Source: Amycolatopsis tolypomycina (GTDB taxonomy: Bacteria > Actinomycetota > Actinomycetes > Mycobacteriales > Pseudonocardiaceae). Taken from it: a DNA stretch of 64,000 bases. This document shows positions 48,494 through 55,959 of this stretch, piece after piece. The notes beneath the pieces were generated by a model. It made no database searches. It worked only from the letters and a program-made list of their open reading frames with translations, and was not told the origin of the DNA. Position 1 is the first letter of the stretch; each line of letters opens with the position of its first letter. The position numbers were made by a program, and so were the translations under genes. The stretch spans positions 124,001 through 188,000 of the forward strand of contig NZ_FNSO01000001.1 of the NCBI RefSeq assembly GCF_900105945.1, given 5' to 3'.

Positions 48494-49153
48494 GTGGGAG
48501 TGGTGACGGTGATCCTCGCCGTGCACGGGGTGGGCCGGCCGGCGCGTCCGCTCGACCCGGGCGAGGACGAGCGCTGGCTGACCGTCGAGCAGTTCGAGCG
48601 CGTCCTCGACGTCGCCGCCGACCGCGAGGACGTCCACCTCACCTTCGACGACGGCAACGAATCCGACGTCGACATCGTGCTGCCCCGGCTGGCCGACCGC
48701 GGGCTGACGGCGGAGTTCTTCCCGCTTGCCGGCCGCCTCGGGCAGCGCGGCTACCTCGACCGCGAAGGGCTGCGCGAACTCGTCGACGCCGGGATGGAGA
48801 TCGGCTCGCACGGCTGGGAGCCGCGCGACTGGCGGCGCCTCGACGACCGGCACGCCGCCCGCGAGCTGACGGACGCCCCGAAGCTGCTCGGCGACCTGTG
48901 CGGCCGTCCGGTGCGGCGGTACTCGCTGCCGTTCGGCGCCTACGACCGGCGCGTGCTCGCGCGGCTGCGCCAGGCCGGCGCCACCCGCGTCTACTCCAGC
49001 GACGGCGGGGCCGCCCGCCGGGACGGCTGGCTGCAGGCGCGCACCGAGCTGCCGCACGACCTCGACGGCGACTGGCTCGACGAAGTCCTCGCCGGCTCCC
49101 GGCGGCGGGCTTCGCGCTGGGCGAACCGCCTGTTCCGCCGCACCGCCCGCTGA
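48494..49153 (+). CDS. NodB-type polysaccharide deacetylase-like protein, metal site incomplete
   Basis: 219 aa. Motif 1 is present (VHLTFDDGNESDVDIVLPRL), with both aspartates. Motif 2, normally H-(S/T)-x-x-(S/T)-H or GSHGMxHRxW in this branch, reads EIGSHGWEPRDWRRLD: the first histidine remains but the second metal histidine is replaced by Pro. Motif 3 (RPVRRYSLPFGAYDRRVLARL) keeps the arginine. The zinc site is therefore probably impaired, or the protein uses another ligand. No signal peptide is seen. Several in-frame GTG codons (48494, 48500, 48503) make the start uncertain. Confidence 0.75.
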   Translation: MGVVTVILAVHGVGRPARPLDPGEDERWLTVEQFERVLDVAADREDVHLTFDDGNESDVDIVLPRLADRGLTAEFFPLAGRLGQRGYLDREGLRELVDAGMEIGSHGWEPRDWRRLDDRHAARELTDAPKLLGDLCGRPVRRYSLPFGAYDRRVLARLRQAGATRVYSSDGGAARRDGWLQARTELPHDLDGDWLDEVLAGSRRRASRWANRLFRRTAR

Positions 49154-49302
49154 GCCGTCCCGGCGACCGGGACACCGTCTCGCGCGCTCCGCACCGGTGA
49201 ACAGCCTTTTCGTCAACTTCGGCCGGCTGATGGGAAATTCCCGCACCCGGAAGTCTTGAACGCGCCCGGCCCCGAGGTGCATCCTGGTGCCCCGCCGCCG
49301 AA

Positions 49303-49315
49303 AGGAAAGTTTCCT
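49303..49315. promoter_or_regulatory. Palindrome upstream of chitosanase gene, CsnR-like operator candidate
   Basis: AGGAAA-G-TTTCCT is a perfect 6-bp dyad, embedded in AAAGGAAAGTTTCCTAACTA, 20 nt upstream of the chitosanase ATG. Actinobacterial chitosanase genes are known to be repressed by the ROK-family regulator CsnR at a palindrome near the promoter; the assignment to CsnR is inference and I cannot verify the consensus here. A site this close to the start codon would block initiation or elongation. Confidence 0.5.
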
Positions 49316-49335
49316 AACTAAAGGGAGCACCAGGA

Positions 49336-50019
49336 ATGCGGAAACTGATCCTGCTCGCGACGCTCGCGCTGGCGGCGGCCGCGATGCCGTCGGCCCTGGC
49401 TTCGGCGTCGCCGGCCCCGGACGCCGTGGCAGCCGCTCCGACGGCAGCCCAGCTGCTCGCGAAGACCACGAGCTGCCGGCAGATCTCGAACGGCAAGTAC
49501 AAGACCGACGAAGACGTTTCGGGCAAGACGGTCGCGGTCTGCGACGCCAACGGCGCGGTCTTCTGGAAAGCCGACATGGACATCGACTGCGACGGCCAGC
49601 GCACCACGCAGTGCAACGAGGACACCGACTGCTGCTTCCAGGCCGACACGGCGTTCCACCAGTCCGACGGCAAGCCGCTCAACGCCGCGAAACTGCCCTA
49701 CATCGTCGTGCCGAGCTCCAGCAGCATCTGGAAGTACTCCTCGTCCGGGCTCAAGGGCGGCGGCTCCTGCGCGGTGATCTACAACGGCAAGGTCGAATAC
49801 ACGGTCATCGGCGACACCGGGCCGTCGCAGATCATCGGCGAAGCCTCCTACGCCACGGCGAAGGACCTCGGCATCAACCCCGACCCGTCCAACGGCGGCA
49901 CCGACTCCGGCGTCACCTACATCTGCTTCAAGAACTCGACCGTCTCGCCGATCGAGAACCACGCCAATGCGGTCAGCAAGGGGCAAAGCCTCGCCACCAC
50001 TTTCGTGAACAACAACTGA
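49336..50019 (+). CDS. Secreted GH75 chitosanase
   Basis: 227 aa. Signal peptide MRKLILLATLALAAAAMPSA with cleavage near ALA-SA. The GH75 core shows DANGAVFWKADMDIDCDGQR, LPYIVVPSSSSIWKYSSSGL, CAVIYNGKVEYTVIGDTGPS and QIIGEASYATAKDLGINPDP. Asp160 and Glu169 (GDTGPSQIIGE) fit the catalytic pair described for GH75 chitosanases. Five or six cysteines suggest disulfides. The enzyme hydrolyses chitosan (partly deacetylated chitin) outside the cell. GGGAG precedes the ATG at the right distance, and a GC-rich hairpin follows the gene, so it is monocistronic. Confidence 0.88.
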   Translation: MRKLILLATLALAAAAMPSALASASPAPDAVAAAPTAAQLLAKTTSCRQISNGKYKTDEDVSGKTVAVCDANGAVFWKADMDIDCDGQRTTQCNEDTDCCFQADTAFHQSDGKPLNAAKLPYIVVPSSSSIWKYSSSGLKGGGSCAVIYNGKVEYTVIGDTGPSQIIGEASYATAKDLGINPDPSNGGTDSGVTYICFKNSTVSPIENHANAVSKGQSLATTFVNNN

Positions 50020-50033
50020 CACCTCTTCACCGA

Positions 50034-50074
50034 CCGGCGGCGGATCGTGGTTCCCGGCCACGGCCCGCCGCCGG
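50034..50074 (+). terminator. Nested GC hairpin behind chitosanase gene
   Basis: Outer arms CCGGCGGCGG (50034-50043) and CCGCCGCCGG (50065-50074) enclose an inner CGTGG/CCACG stem. It begins 15 nt after the stop and separates the chitosanase gene from the exopolysaccharide locus. Confidence 0.7.
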
Positions 50075-50212
50075 ATCGAGACGCAATTCTCACCCGAATC
50101 CCTTGCGGCTCACCGCAGTCTCACGCCTTCCCCCGTCCGCCGCAGCCGCGGTAACGATCCAGGGGCGCCCGCCGACCAACTTGAGGGTCGCGCGGAATAG
50201 CGGAGGTTTGGC

Positions 50213-51523
50213 GTGAAGATCAGTGTCTTCGGGCTCGGTTACGTCGGTTGTGTCTCCGCCGCGTGCCTGGCGGGGCAGGGACACCGGGTGGTCGGCGTGG
50301 ACGTCAACCCGGTGAAGATCGACCTCATCACGCAGGGCAACGCCCCGGTGGTCGAGGAGCGGATCGGCGAGCTGACCGCCGAGGTCGTCGCGAGCGGCGC
50401 GCTGAGAGCCACGACGGACGTCGCGGAAGCCGTCGCGGACAGTGAGATTTCGCTGGTCTGCGTCGGCACGCCGTCGGCGTCGAACGGCAGCCTCTCGACC
50501 GTCTACCTCGAGCGCGTGGCCGAGGAAATCGGCGAGGCGCTGGCGAAGAAGAGCGAGCGGCACACCGTCGTCTTCCGCAGCACCATGCTGCCCGGCACCT
50601 GCCTCGACCTGCTGGTCCCGATCCTGGAGAAGGCCTCGGGCCGCACCGCCGGCGTCGATTTCGGCGTCGCGGTGAACCCCGAGTTCCTGCGCGAGGGCAC
50701 CAGCGTCCGCGACTTCTTCGACCCGCCGAAGACGGTGATCGGCGAGATCGACGCGGCCAGTGGAGACGCGGTCGCGGCGCTGTACGAGGGCCTGCCCGGC
50801 CCGGTTTTCCGGGTGCCGATCCCGGTCGCGGAAATGACGAAGTACGCGGACAACTCCTTCCACGGCCTGAAGATCGGGTTCGCCAACGAGCTCGGCGCGA
50901 TCTGCCGGGCCCTCGGGCTCGACTCGCACCAGGTGATCGACGTCTTCCTCGCCGACACCAAGCTCAACATCAGCCCCGCCTACCTCAAGCCCGGGTTCGC
51001 CTTCGGCGGCTCGTGCCTGCCGAAGGACCTGCGCGGGCTCGTCTACGCCGCGCACCGGGCCGACGTCAGCGTGCCGATCCTGTCGCACGTGCTGGCGTCG
51101 AACGACGAACACCTGCAGCGCGCGTTCGACCTGGTCGCGCGCACCGGCAAGCGCAAGGTCGGGCTGTTCGGCCTGTCGTTCAAGCCGGGCACCGACGACC
51201 TGCGCGAGTCCCCGCTGGTCGAGCTGGCCGAGAAGCTGCTCGGCAAGGGGTACGACCTGAAGATCTACGACGCCAACGTCAGCCTCTCGCGGCTGATGGG
51301 CGCCAACCGCGAGTACATCGAGAGCCGGCTGCCGCACCTCGGCCAGCTGCTCGCCGGGTCCGTCGGCGAGGTCGTGAACCACGCCGAGGTTCTGCTCGTG
51401 GGCACCAAGGACCCGGACGTGCTGGCGGCCCTGCCGCACGACCGGGAGATCGTCGACCTCGTCCGCCTGCCCGACGCCGCGGAGCGTCGCCTTGAAGAGG
51501 GATATGCCGGCCTTGCTTGGTAA
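50213..51523 (+). CDS. algD: GDP-mannose 6-dehydrogenase, AlgD-like
   Basis: 436 aa, the length of Pseudomonas AlgD. NAD-binding N-terminus MKISVFGLGYVGCVSAACLA, then VCVGTPSASNG, KSERHTVVFRSTMLPGT and FGVAVNPEFLREGTSVRDFF. The catalytic cysteine is C268 in GFAFGGSCLPKDLRG, the same residue number as in AlgD, and the AlgD-type GLSFKPGTDDLRESPLVELA and GANREYIESRLPHL follow. UDP-glucose dehydrogenases usually read GYGGSC/F at this site, so I favour GDP-mannose to GDP-mannuronate; a UDP-sugar substrate is the alternative. The GTG is preceded by GGAGG (50202-50206). First gene of the exopolysaccharide locus. Confidence 0.8.
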   Translation: MKISVFGLGYVGCVSAACLAGQGHRVVGVDVNPVKIDLITQGNAPVVEERIGELTAEVVASGALRATTDVAEAVADSEISLVCVGTPSASNGSLSTVYLERVAEEIGEALAKKSERHTVVFRSTMLPGTCLDLLVPILEKASGRTAGVDFGVAVNPEFLREGTSVRDFFDPPKTVIGEIDAASGDAVAALYEGLPGPVFRVPIPVAEMTKYADNSFHGLKIGFANELGAICRALGLDSHQVIDVFLADTKLNISPAYLKPGFAFGGSCLPKDLRGLVYAAHRADVSVPILSHVLASNDEHLQRAFDLVARTGKRKVGLFGLSFKPGTDDLRESPLVELAEKLLGKGYDLKIYDANVSLSRLMGANREYIESRLPHLGQLLAGSVGEVVNHAEVLLVGTKDPDVLAALPHDREIVDLVRLPDAAERRLEEGYAGLAW

Positions 51524-52709
51524 AACGCAGCCTGGTAAAGCGCTGATTCTCGTCGAGAACCTCTCCGTTCCCTTCGACCGGCGGGTGTGGCAGGAGTCCA
51601 CGACCCTGCGCGACGCCGGGTGGGAAGTCCACGTGATCTGCCCGCAGGGCACGAAACGCGACACCGAGGCCGAAGCCGTCGTCGACGGCGTCCACATCCA
51701 CCGCTACCCGCTCAAGGCGGCGACCGGCGGCCCCGCGGGCTACCTGCAGGAGTACGGCACCGCGCTGTGGCACACGCTGCGGCTGGCCCGCAAGGTCGGG
51801 CCGGTCGACGTCGTGCACGCCTGCAACCCGCCGGACCTGCTGTACCTGGTCGCGAAGGTGCTGAAGCGCCAGGGCGCGAAGTTCATCTTCGACCAGCACG
51901 ACCTGTGCCCGGAGCTGTACCTCTCCCGGTTCGACCGCGGGCAGGACCTGCTCTACCGCGGGGTCTGCGCGCTCGAACGCGCCACCTACCGCGCCGCCGA
52001 CGTCGTGATCTCGACGAACGAGAGCTACAAGCAGGTCGCCCGGATCCGCGGCGGCAAGCGGCCCGAGGACGTCTTCGTGGTGCGCAGCGCGCCGGTCGTC
52101 GAGCGGTTCCACGAGGTGCCGGCCGAGCCCGAGCTCAAGAAGGGCAAGCCGTACCTGCTCGCCTACCTCGGTGTGATGGGCCCGCAGGACGGCGTCGACT
52201 ACGCCCTGCGCGCGCTCGCGAAGCTGCGTGACGAGGTCGGCCGCACCGACTGGCACGCGGTGTTCGTCGGCTCCGGCGACGCGTTCGACGACATGGTCGC
52301 GCTGTCGGCGAAGCTCGGGCTGGCCAACCAGGTCGAGTTCACCGGCCGGATCTCCGACGAGGACCTCGTCCGCTACCTGTCCACCGCCGACGTCTGCCTG
52401 TCGCCGGACCCGCTGAACCCGCTCAACGACGTCTCCACGATGAACAAGGTCATGGAGTACATGGCGATGAGCAAGCCGATCGTCTCGTTCGAGCTGCGGG
52501 AGGCGCGCGTTTCCGCAGGTGACGCGGCCGTGTACGCCCCGGCGAACGACGAGTCGGCGTTCGCCGCGCTGGTGTCCCGGCTGCTCGACGACCCCGAAGA
52601 GCGGATCCGGATGGGCAAGCTCGGCCAGGCCAGGGTGGCCGGCGCGCTCTCGTGGGAGAACTCGGCGAAGAACCTGCTCGCCGCGTATGAGCACGCTGTG
52701 AAGTCCTGA
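51504..52709 (+). CDS. GT4 glycosyltransferase of the exopolysaccharide locus
   Basis: 401 aa. Starts at ATG 51504 (MPALLGKTQPGKALILVENL), 20 nt inside algD, with AGAGG just before; a TTG at 51492 is less likely. N-terminal motif SVPFDRRVWQESTTLRDAGW and VHVICPQG is typical of bacterial exopolysaccharide GT4 enzymes; the C-terminal domain has LLAYLGVMGPQDGVDYALRA and the donor-site NDVSTMNKVMEYMAMSKPIV. Predicted to add a sugar to the lipid-linked repeat unit; donor and linkage are not predictable. Translation is probably coupled to the dehydrogenase. Confidence 0.83.
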   Translation: MPALLGKTQPGKALILVENLSVPFDRRVWQESTTLRDAGWEVHVICPQGTKRDTEAEAVVDGVHIHRYPLKAATGGPAGYLQEYGTALWHTLRLARKVGPVDVVHACNPPDLLYLVAKVLKRQGAKFIFDQHDLCPELYLSRFDRGQDLLYRGVCALERATYRAADVVISTNESYKQVARIRGGKRPEDVFVVRSAPVVERFHEVPAEPELKKGKPYLLAYLGVMGPQDGVDYALRALAKLRDEVGRTDWHAVFVGSGDAFDDMVALSAKLGLANQVEFTGRISDEDLVRYLSTADVCLSPDPLNPLNDVSTMNKVMEYMAMSKPIVSFELREARVSAGDAAVYAPANDESAFAALVSRLLDDPEERIRMGKLGQARVAGALSWENSAKNLLAAYEHAVKS

Positions 52710-52818
52710 TCGCCGTTCGGTCAAGAACTCACCGGACGTGTAACCAAAGCTCTCGGTCGGACGACGGTTCCGGTAACCGGCCGATCAACTGAACCCGTTC
52801 GGCGTACCCGGCTCAGGA

Positions 52819-54177
52819 ATGGAGATCCCGCCGTTGACTGACGACACGGTGCGCCTGGCCCTGGTCGGGCAGGTCCTGCGACGACGATGGCGGCTGCTGG
52901 CCGCCCTCGCCGTCCTGGGCGCGCTGGTCGGCGCCGGAGCGTCGATCCTGTTCTCGCCCGGCTACAAGACGACGTCCAGCGTGCTGCTCCAGGGCCCGCG
53001 CCAGGCCGACGAGCTGCTCACCCAGGCCGACATCGCGAAGGCCTCGGTCGTCCTCGACCGCGCCGCCGCCGTGCTGCCGTGGCACCCCAGCGGCGCCGAC
53101 CTGAAGGACCAGGTCAGCACGTCGGTGGCGCAGAGCAACGTCGTGACGATCACCGTCTCCGCCGACACCGCCGAGCACGCCCAGCAGCTCGCCGACCAGG
53201 TCGCCCAGCAGTACGTCAAGTTCGCCGGGCAGCTGGCGAGCAACTCCGCCGACGCCTCGGTGCAGCTGGCCCAGGAACAGCGCGAGTCGCTGCGCCAGCA
53301 GGTCAAGCTGACCACGGAGAAGATCAGCGACCTCGCCAAGAACGTCGGCGGCGAGCTGACCGTGGAAAGCGTGCAGGTCCGCACCCAGCTCGAAGGCCTG
53401 AAGACGTCGCTGGAGCAGGCGATCAACGACCTCAACGAGGCCGATCTCGCGACCGGCGTCGGCAACACCGTGGTGCTCGGGCCTGCCCAGCGCCCGACGT
53501 CGCCGGCGGCCCCGACGCTGACCCAGCTCGTGGCCGGGGGCGCGGTGCTGTTCTTCCTCGCCGGCGTGTTCGGCCACCTGTTCACCGCCCGCACCGACCG
53601 GCGCCTGCGGGGCGAGCCGGAGATCGCCTCCGCGCTCGGCGCGCCGATCCTCGCCGGCGTCGACGTCACCACCCCGCAGGGCGACCGCGCGCCGGCCACC
53701 GGCCTCCTCGGCAAGGTCCGGCACCTGCTCGGCGGCGACCGGCCGTGGGTGCTGCCGCCGGTCGCGACCTCGGCCGACGAGGTCAACCGCGACATCCGCT
53801 ACCGCCGGGTGCTGGCCCGGGTGGCCACCGGCCCCGCCGACGTCCTGCTGCTGGTGGCCGACGACGACGAGACCGGCCGCCTGGCCGCCGCGCAGCTCGC
53901 CGAGCTGGCCGACCGGCTGTCCGTGCCGCTGCGGATCTTCGAGTTCTCGGCCGACCGGCCGACGGTGCCGGACGCCACGGCGAGCTCCGGGGTCCTGGTC
54001 GTGCTCGGCGCCGGCACGCGCACCGCGTGGCAGCTGGTCCGGCTCGCCGAAGCCTGCGCCGACGGCGGCCGGGAGATCGTCGGCGCCGTCCTCACCCACC
54101 CCGTCCGGCCGACCGAGCCGGAGAAGCCCGGACCCGCGGCGGAAGCCCCCGAGAAAGCCCTGGCAGGTTCGGCGTGA
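52819..54177 (+). CDS. Wzz-like polysaccharide co-polymerase, first of pair
   Basis: 452 aa. Membrane segment 1 at about 22-45 (RRRWRLLAALAVLGALVGAG), an extracytoplasmic coiled-coil-prone region (46-230, rich in Q and A, with QSNVVTITVSADTAEHAQQL), membrane segment 2 at about 237-258 (LVAGGAVLFFLAGVFGHLFT), then a cytoplasmic domain of about 190 aa. The C-terminal domain has an alpha/beta pattern (ADVLLLVADDDETGRLAAAQ) resembling a bacterial tyrosine-kinase fold but no Walker A and no tyrosine cluster. Likely chain-length regulator. Its start lies 109 nt after the glycosyltransferase stop; the 3' end overlaps the next gene by 4 nt. Confidence 0.72.
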   Translation: MEIPPLTDDTVRLALVGQVLRRRWRLLAALAVLGALVGAGASILFSPGYKTTSSVLLQGPRQADELLTQADIAKASVVLDRAAAVLPWHPSGADLKDQVSTSVAQSNVVTITVSADTAEHAQQLADQVAQQYVKFAGQLASNSADASVQLAQEQRESLRQQVKLTTEKISDLAKNVGGELTVESVQVRTQLEGLKTSLEQAINDLNEADLATGVGNTVVLGPAQRPTSPAAPTLTQLVAGGAVLFFLAGVFGHLFTARTDRRLRGEPEIASALGAPILAGVDVTTPQGDRAPATGLLGKVRHLLGGDRPWVLPPVATSADEVNRDIRYRRVLARVATGPADVLLLVADDDETGRLAAAQLAELADRLSVPLRIFEFSADRPTVPDATASSGVLVVLGAGTRTAWQLVRLAEACADGGREIVGAVLTHPVRPTEPEKPGPAAEAPEKALAGSA

Positions 54178-55928
54178 CGACTACTCCCGAAACCCCCGCC
54201 GCGCCGCTGGTCGATCTCCAGCGGCTGTTCATCGCCATCCGCCGCCGCAAGCGGTTCTGGCTGGCCACCGCGCTGCTCGGGCTCATCGCCGGCGCGGCGC
54301 TCGCCGTCCTGCTGCCGGCGCCGCCGACCGCGGTCGCCAAGGTCATCGTGGTCCACCAGGACGACTCGCCGACCGACAGCGGCACGCTGATGCGCACCGA
54401 CGTCGCCGTGCTGCAGACGACCCAGATCGCCGAAGCCGCGTTGAAGAAGCTGGGCAGCACCGACTCGCCCGAAGACTTCATGAAGAACTACGCGGGGCTC
54501 GGGCTGACGAACAACATCCTGCAGATCACCGTCAAGGCCAAGAGCAACGAAGAGGCCGCGGCGCGGGCGCAGGCGCTGGCCGAGACGTTCATCGCCGACC
54601 ACGTCCGGCGCAGCCAGGCGGCCGCGGCCGCGCAGTCGCAGGCCATCCTCGACCAGCGCAAGAACGCCCAGGACGAGCTCGGCAAGATCGAGCAGCAGAT
54701 CGTCGAGGAGGAGGGCAAGGGCAGGCAGGCCAGCCAGCCCACCCTCGAAAACCTCTACAGCCGCCGGGCCGCGCTCACCGCGCAGATCTCGGACTTCACC
54801 GCGCGTGCCCAGCAGGCAGGCATCGGCAGCCCGCAGGTCGCCGCGGGCACCCAGGTCGTCGACGCGGCCCGCGTGCTGCCCAAGGCGTTCCTCAAGACCA
54901 CCGCGACCAACGCCGGGATCGGCTTCGCGCTCGGCCTGGCCCTCGGGCTCGCACTTGTCGCCGTCGGCGCGGTCTCGCGCGACAAGCCGGTGCTGCGCCG
55001 CGAGATCTCGACGCACCTCGGCGCGTCCGTCATCGCGCAGCTGCCGTCGAAGCCGCGAGGCCCCGCCCGGCTGTGGCGGCGGTCGCGCGCGGTGTCCGAA
55101 CGCCAGCGTGTGGCCACGACGCTGGTCCGGCTGATCAAGCAGGACCCGCGCGAGGTGTCGCTGCTGGAGCTCGGCGCGCCGAAGGTCGCCGCCGCCCTCG
55201 CCCTGGACATCGCCGGCGAGCTGGACACCGCGAGCGTCGTCGACGACCTGCCGGGCGAGGACGTCCGCAAGCTGGCGCAGGAGACGAAGAGCGAGGTCTC
55301 CGTGGTCGGTGCCGGCGACCCGCCCGCGACGCCGGAGGAGCGCCGCGTCGGCGTCGGCACGGTGTCGCCGGGCACGGCGTGGACCGACCTGGAGCACCTC
55401 GGCGAGGAGACCGTGCTGGTCGTGAAGGCCGGGCACGCGAACACGCTGTGGCTGCACACCGTCGCCCGCCAGCTGGCCGACCAGGCGATCCCGATCCTCG
55501 GCGTCGTGCTGGTCGACCCGGACCCGCGCGACAAGTCCGACGGCACGCTCTGGGACGGCCTGCACACGGCCCTGCGCGGCCGCGGCCGGCCGGCGACCCC
55601 GCCGGCCCCGGCCGAGCGCGAAGACCGCCTCGACGAGCTGGTCGCCCGCGTCGCCGAGCGCGTCGTCACCGAGCAGCCGACGCGCCGGTTCACGCCGGTC
55701 CGGCCGGTGCTCCCGCCCGCGCTCGCCACGCCGAGGCCACCGGCGTCGCCACTGCCGCCACCCGGGGGCGTGAGCGTCCCGGACCACCTGAACGCGCCGA
55801 CGAAGAAGTTCGCCCCGGTCAAGCCACCGAAGCGGCCGTCGCCGTTCAAGCGCGACCACGCCGAACCGAGCCACAAGGGCGAACTCGACGCCGACCTCGA
55901 GCCCGAAAAAAGCGCGGAAGTTTCCTGA
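54174..55928 (+). CDS. Wzz-like polysaccharide co-polymerase, second of pair
   Basis: 584 aa. Membrane segments at about 21-44 (RFWLATALLGLIAGAALAVL) and about 246-266 (AGIGFALGLALGLALVAVGA), with a helical periplasmic-type domain between (EEAAARAQALAETFIADHVR, RRSQAAAAAQSQAILDQRKN). The cytoplasmic part (RQRVATTLVRLIKQDPREVS, LLELGAPKVAAALALDIAGE) again follows the BY-kinase fold without a P-loop. The last 100 residues are proline-rich and end in DADLEPEKSAEVS. The GTG start overlaps the previous gene (GTGA), so the two are made together, presumably as partners. Confidence 0.72.
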   Translation: MTTTPETPAAPLVDLQRLFIAIRRRKRFWLATALLGLIAGAALAVLLPAPPTAVAKVIVVHQDDSPTDSGTLMRTDVAVLQTTQIAEAALKKLGSTDSPEDFMKNYAGLGLTNNILQITVKAKSNEEAAARAQALAETFIADHVRRSQAAAAAQSQAILDQRKNAQDELGKIEQQIVEEEGKGRQASQPTLENLYSRRAALTAQISDFTARAQQAGIGSPQVAAGTQVVDAARVLPKAFLKTTATNAGIGFALGLALGLALVAVGAVSRDKPVLRREISTHLGASVIAQLPSKPRGPARLWRRSRAVSERQRVATTLVRLIKQDPREVSLLELGAPKVAAALALDIAGELDTASVVDDLPGEDVRKLAQETKSEVSVVGAGDPPATPEERRVGVGTVSPGTAWTDLEHLGEETVLVVKAGHANTLWLHTVARQLADQAIPILGVVLVDPDPRDKSDGTLWDGLHTALRGRGRPATPPAPAEREDRLDELVARVAERVVTEQPTRRFTPVRPVLPPALATPRPPASPLPPPGGVSVPDHLNAPTKKFAPVKPPKRPSPFKRDHAEPSHKGELDADLEPEKSAEVS

Positions 55929-55959
55929 CCCGCGCCGCGACCGAAGGGGAGCGCACTCC

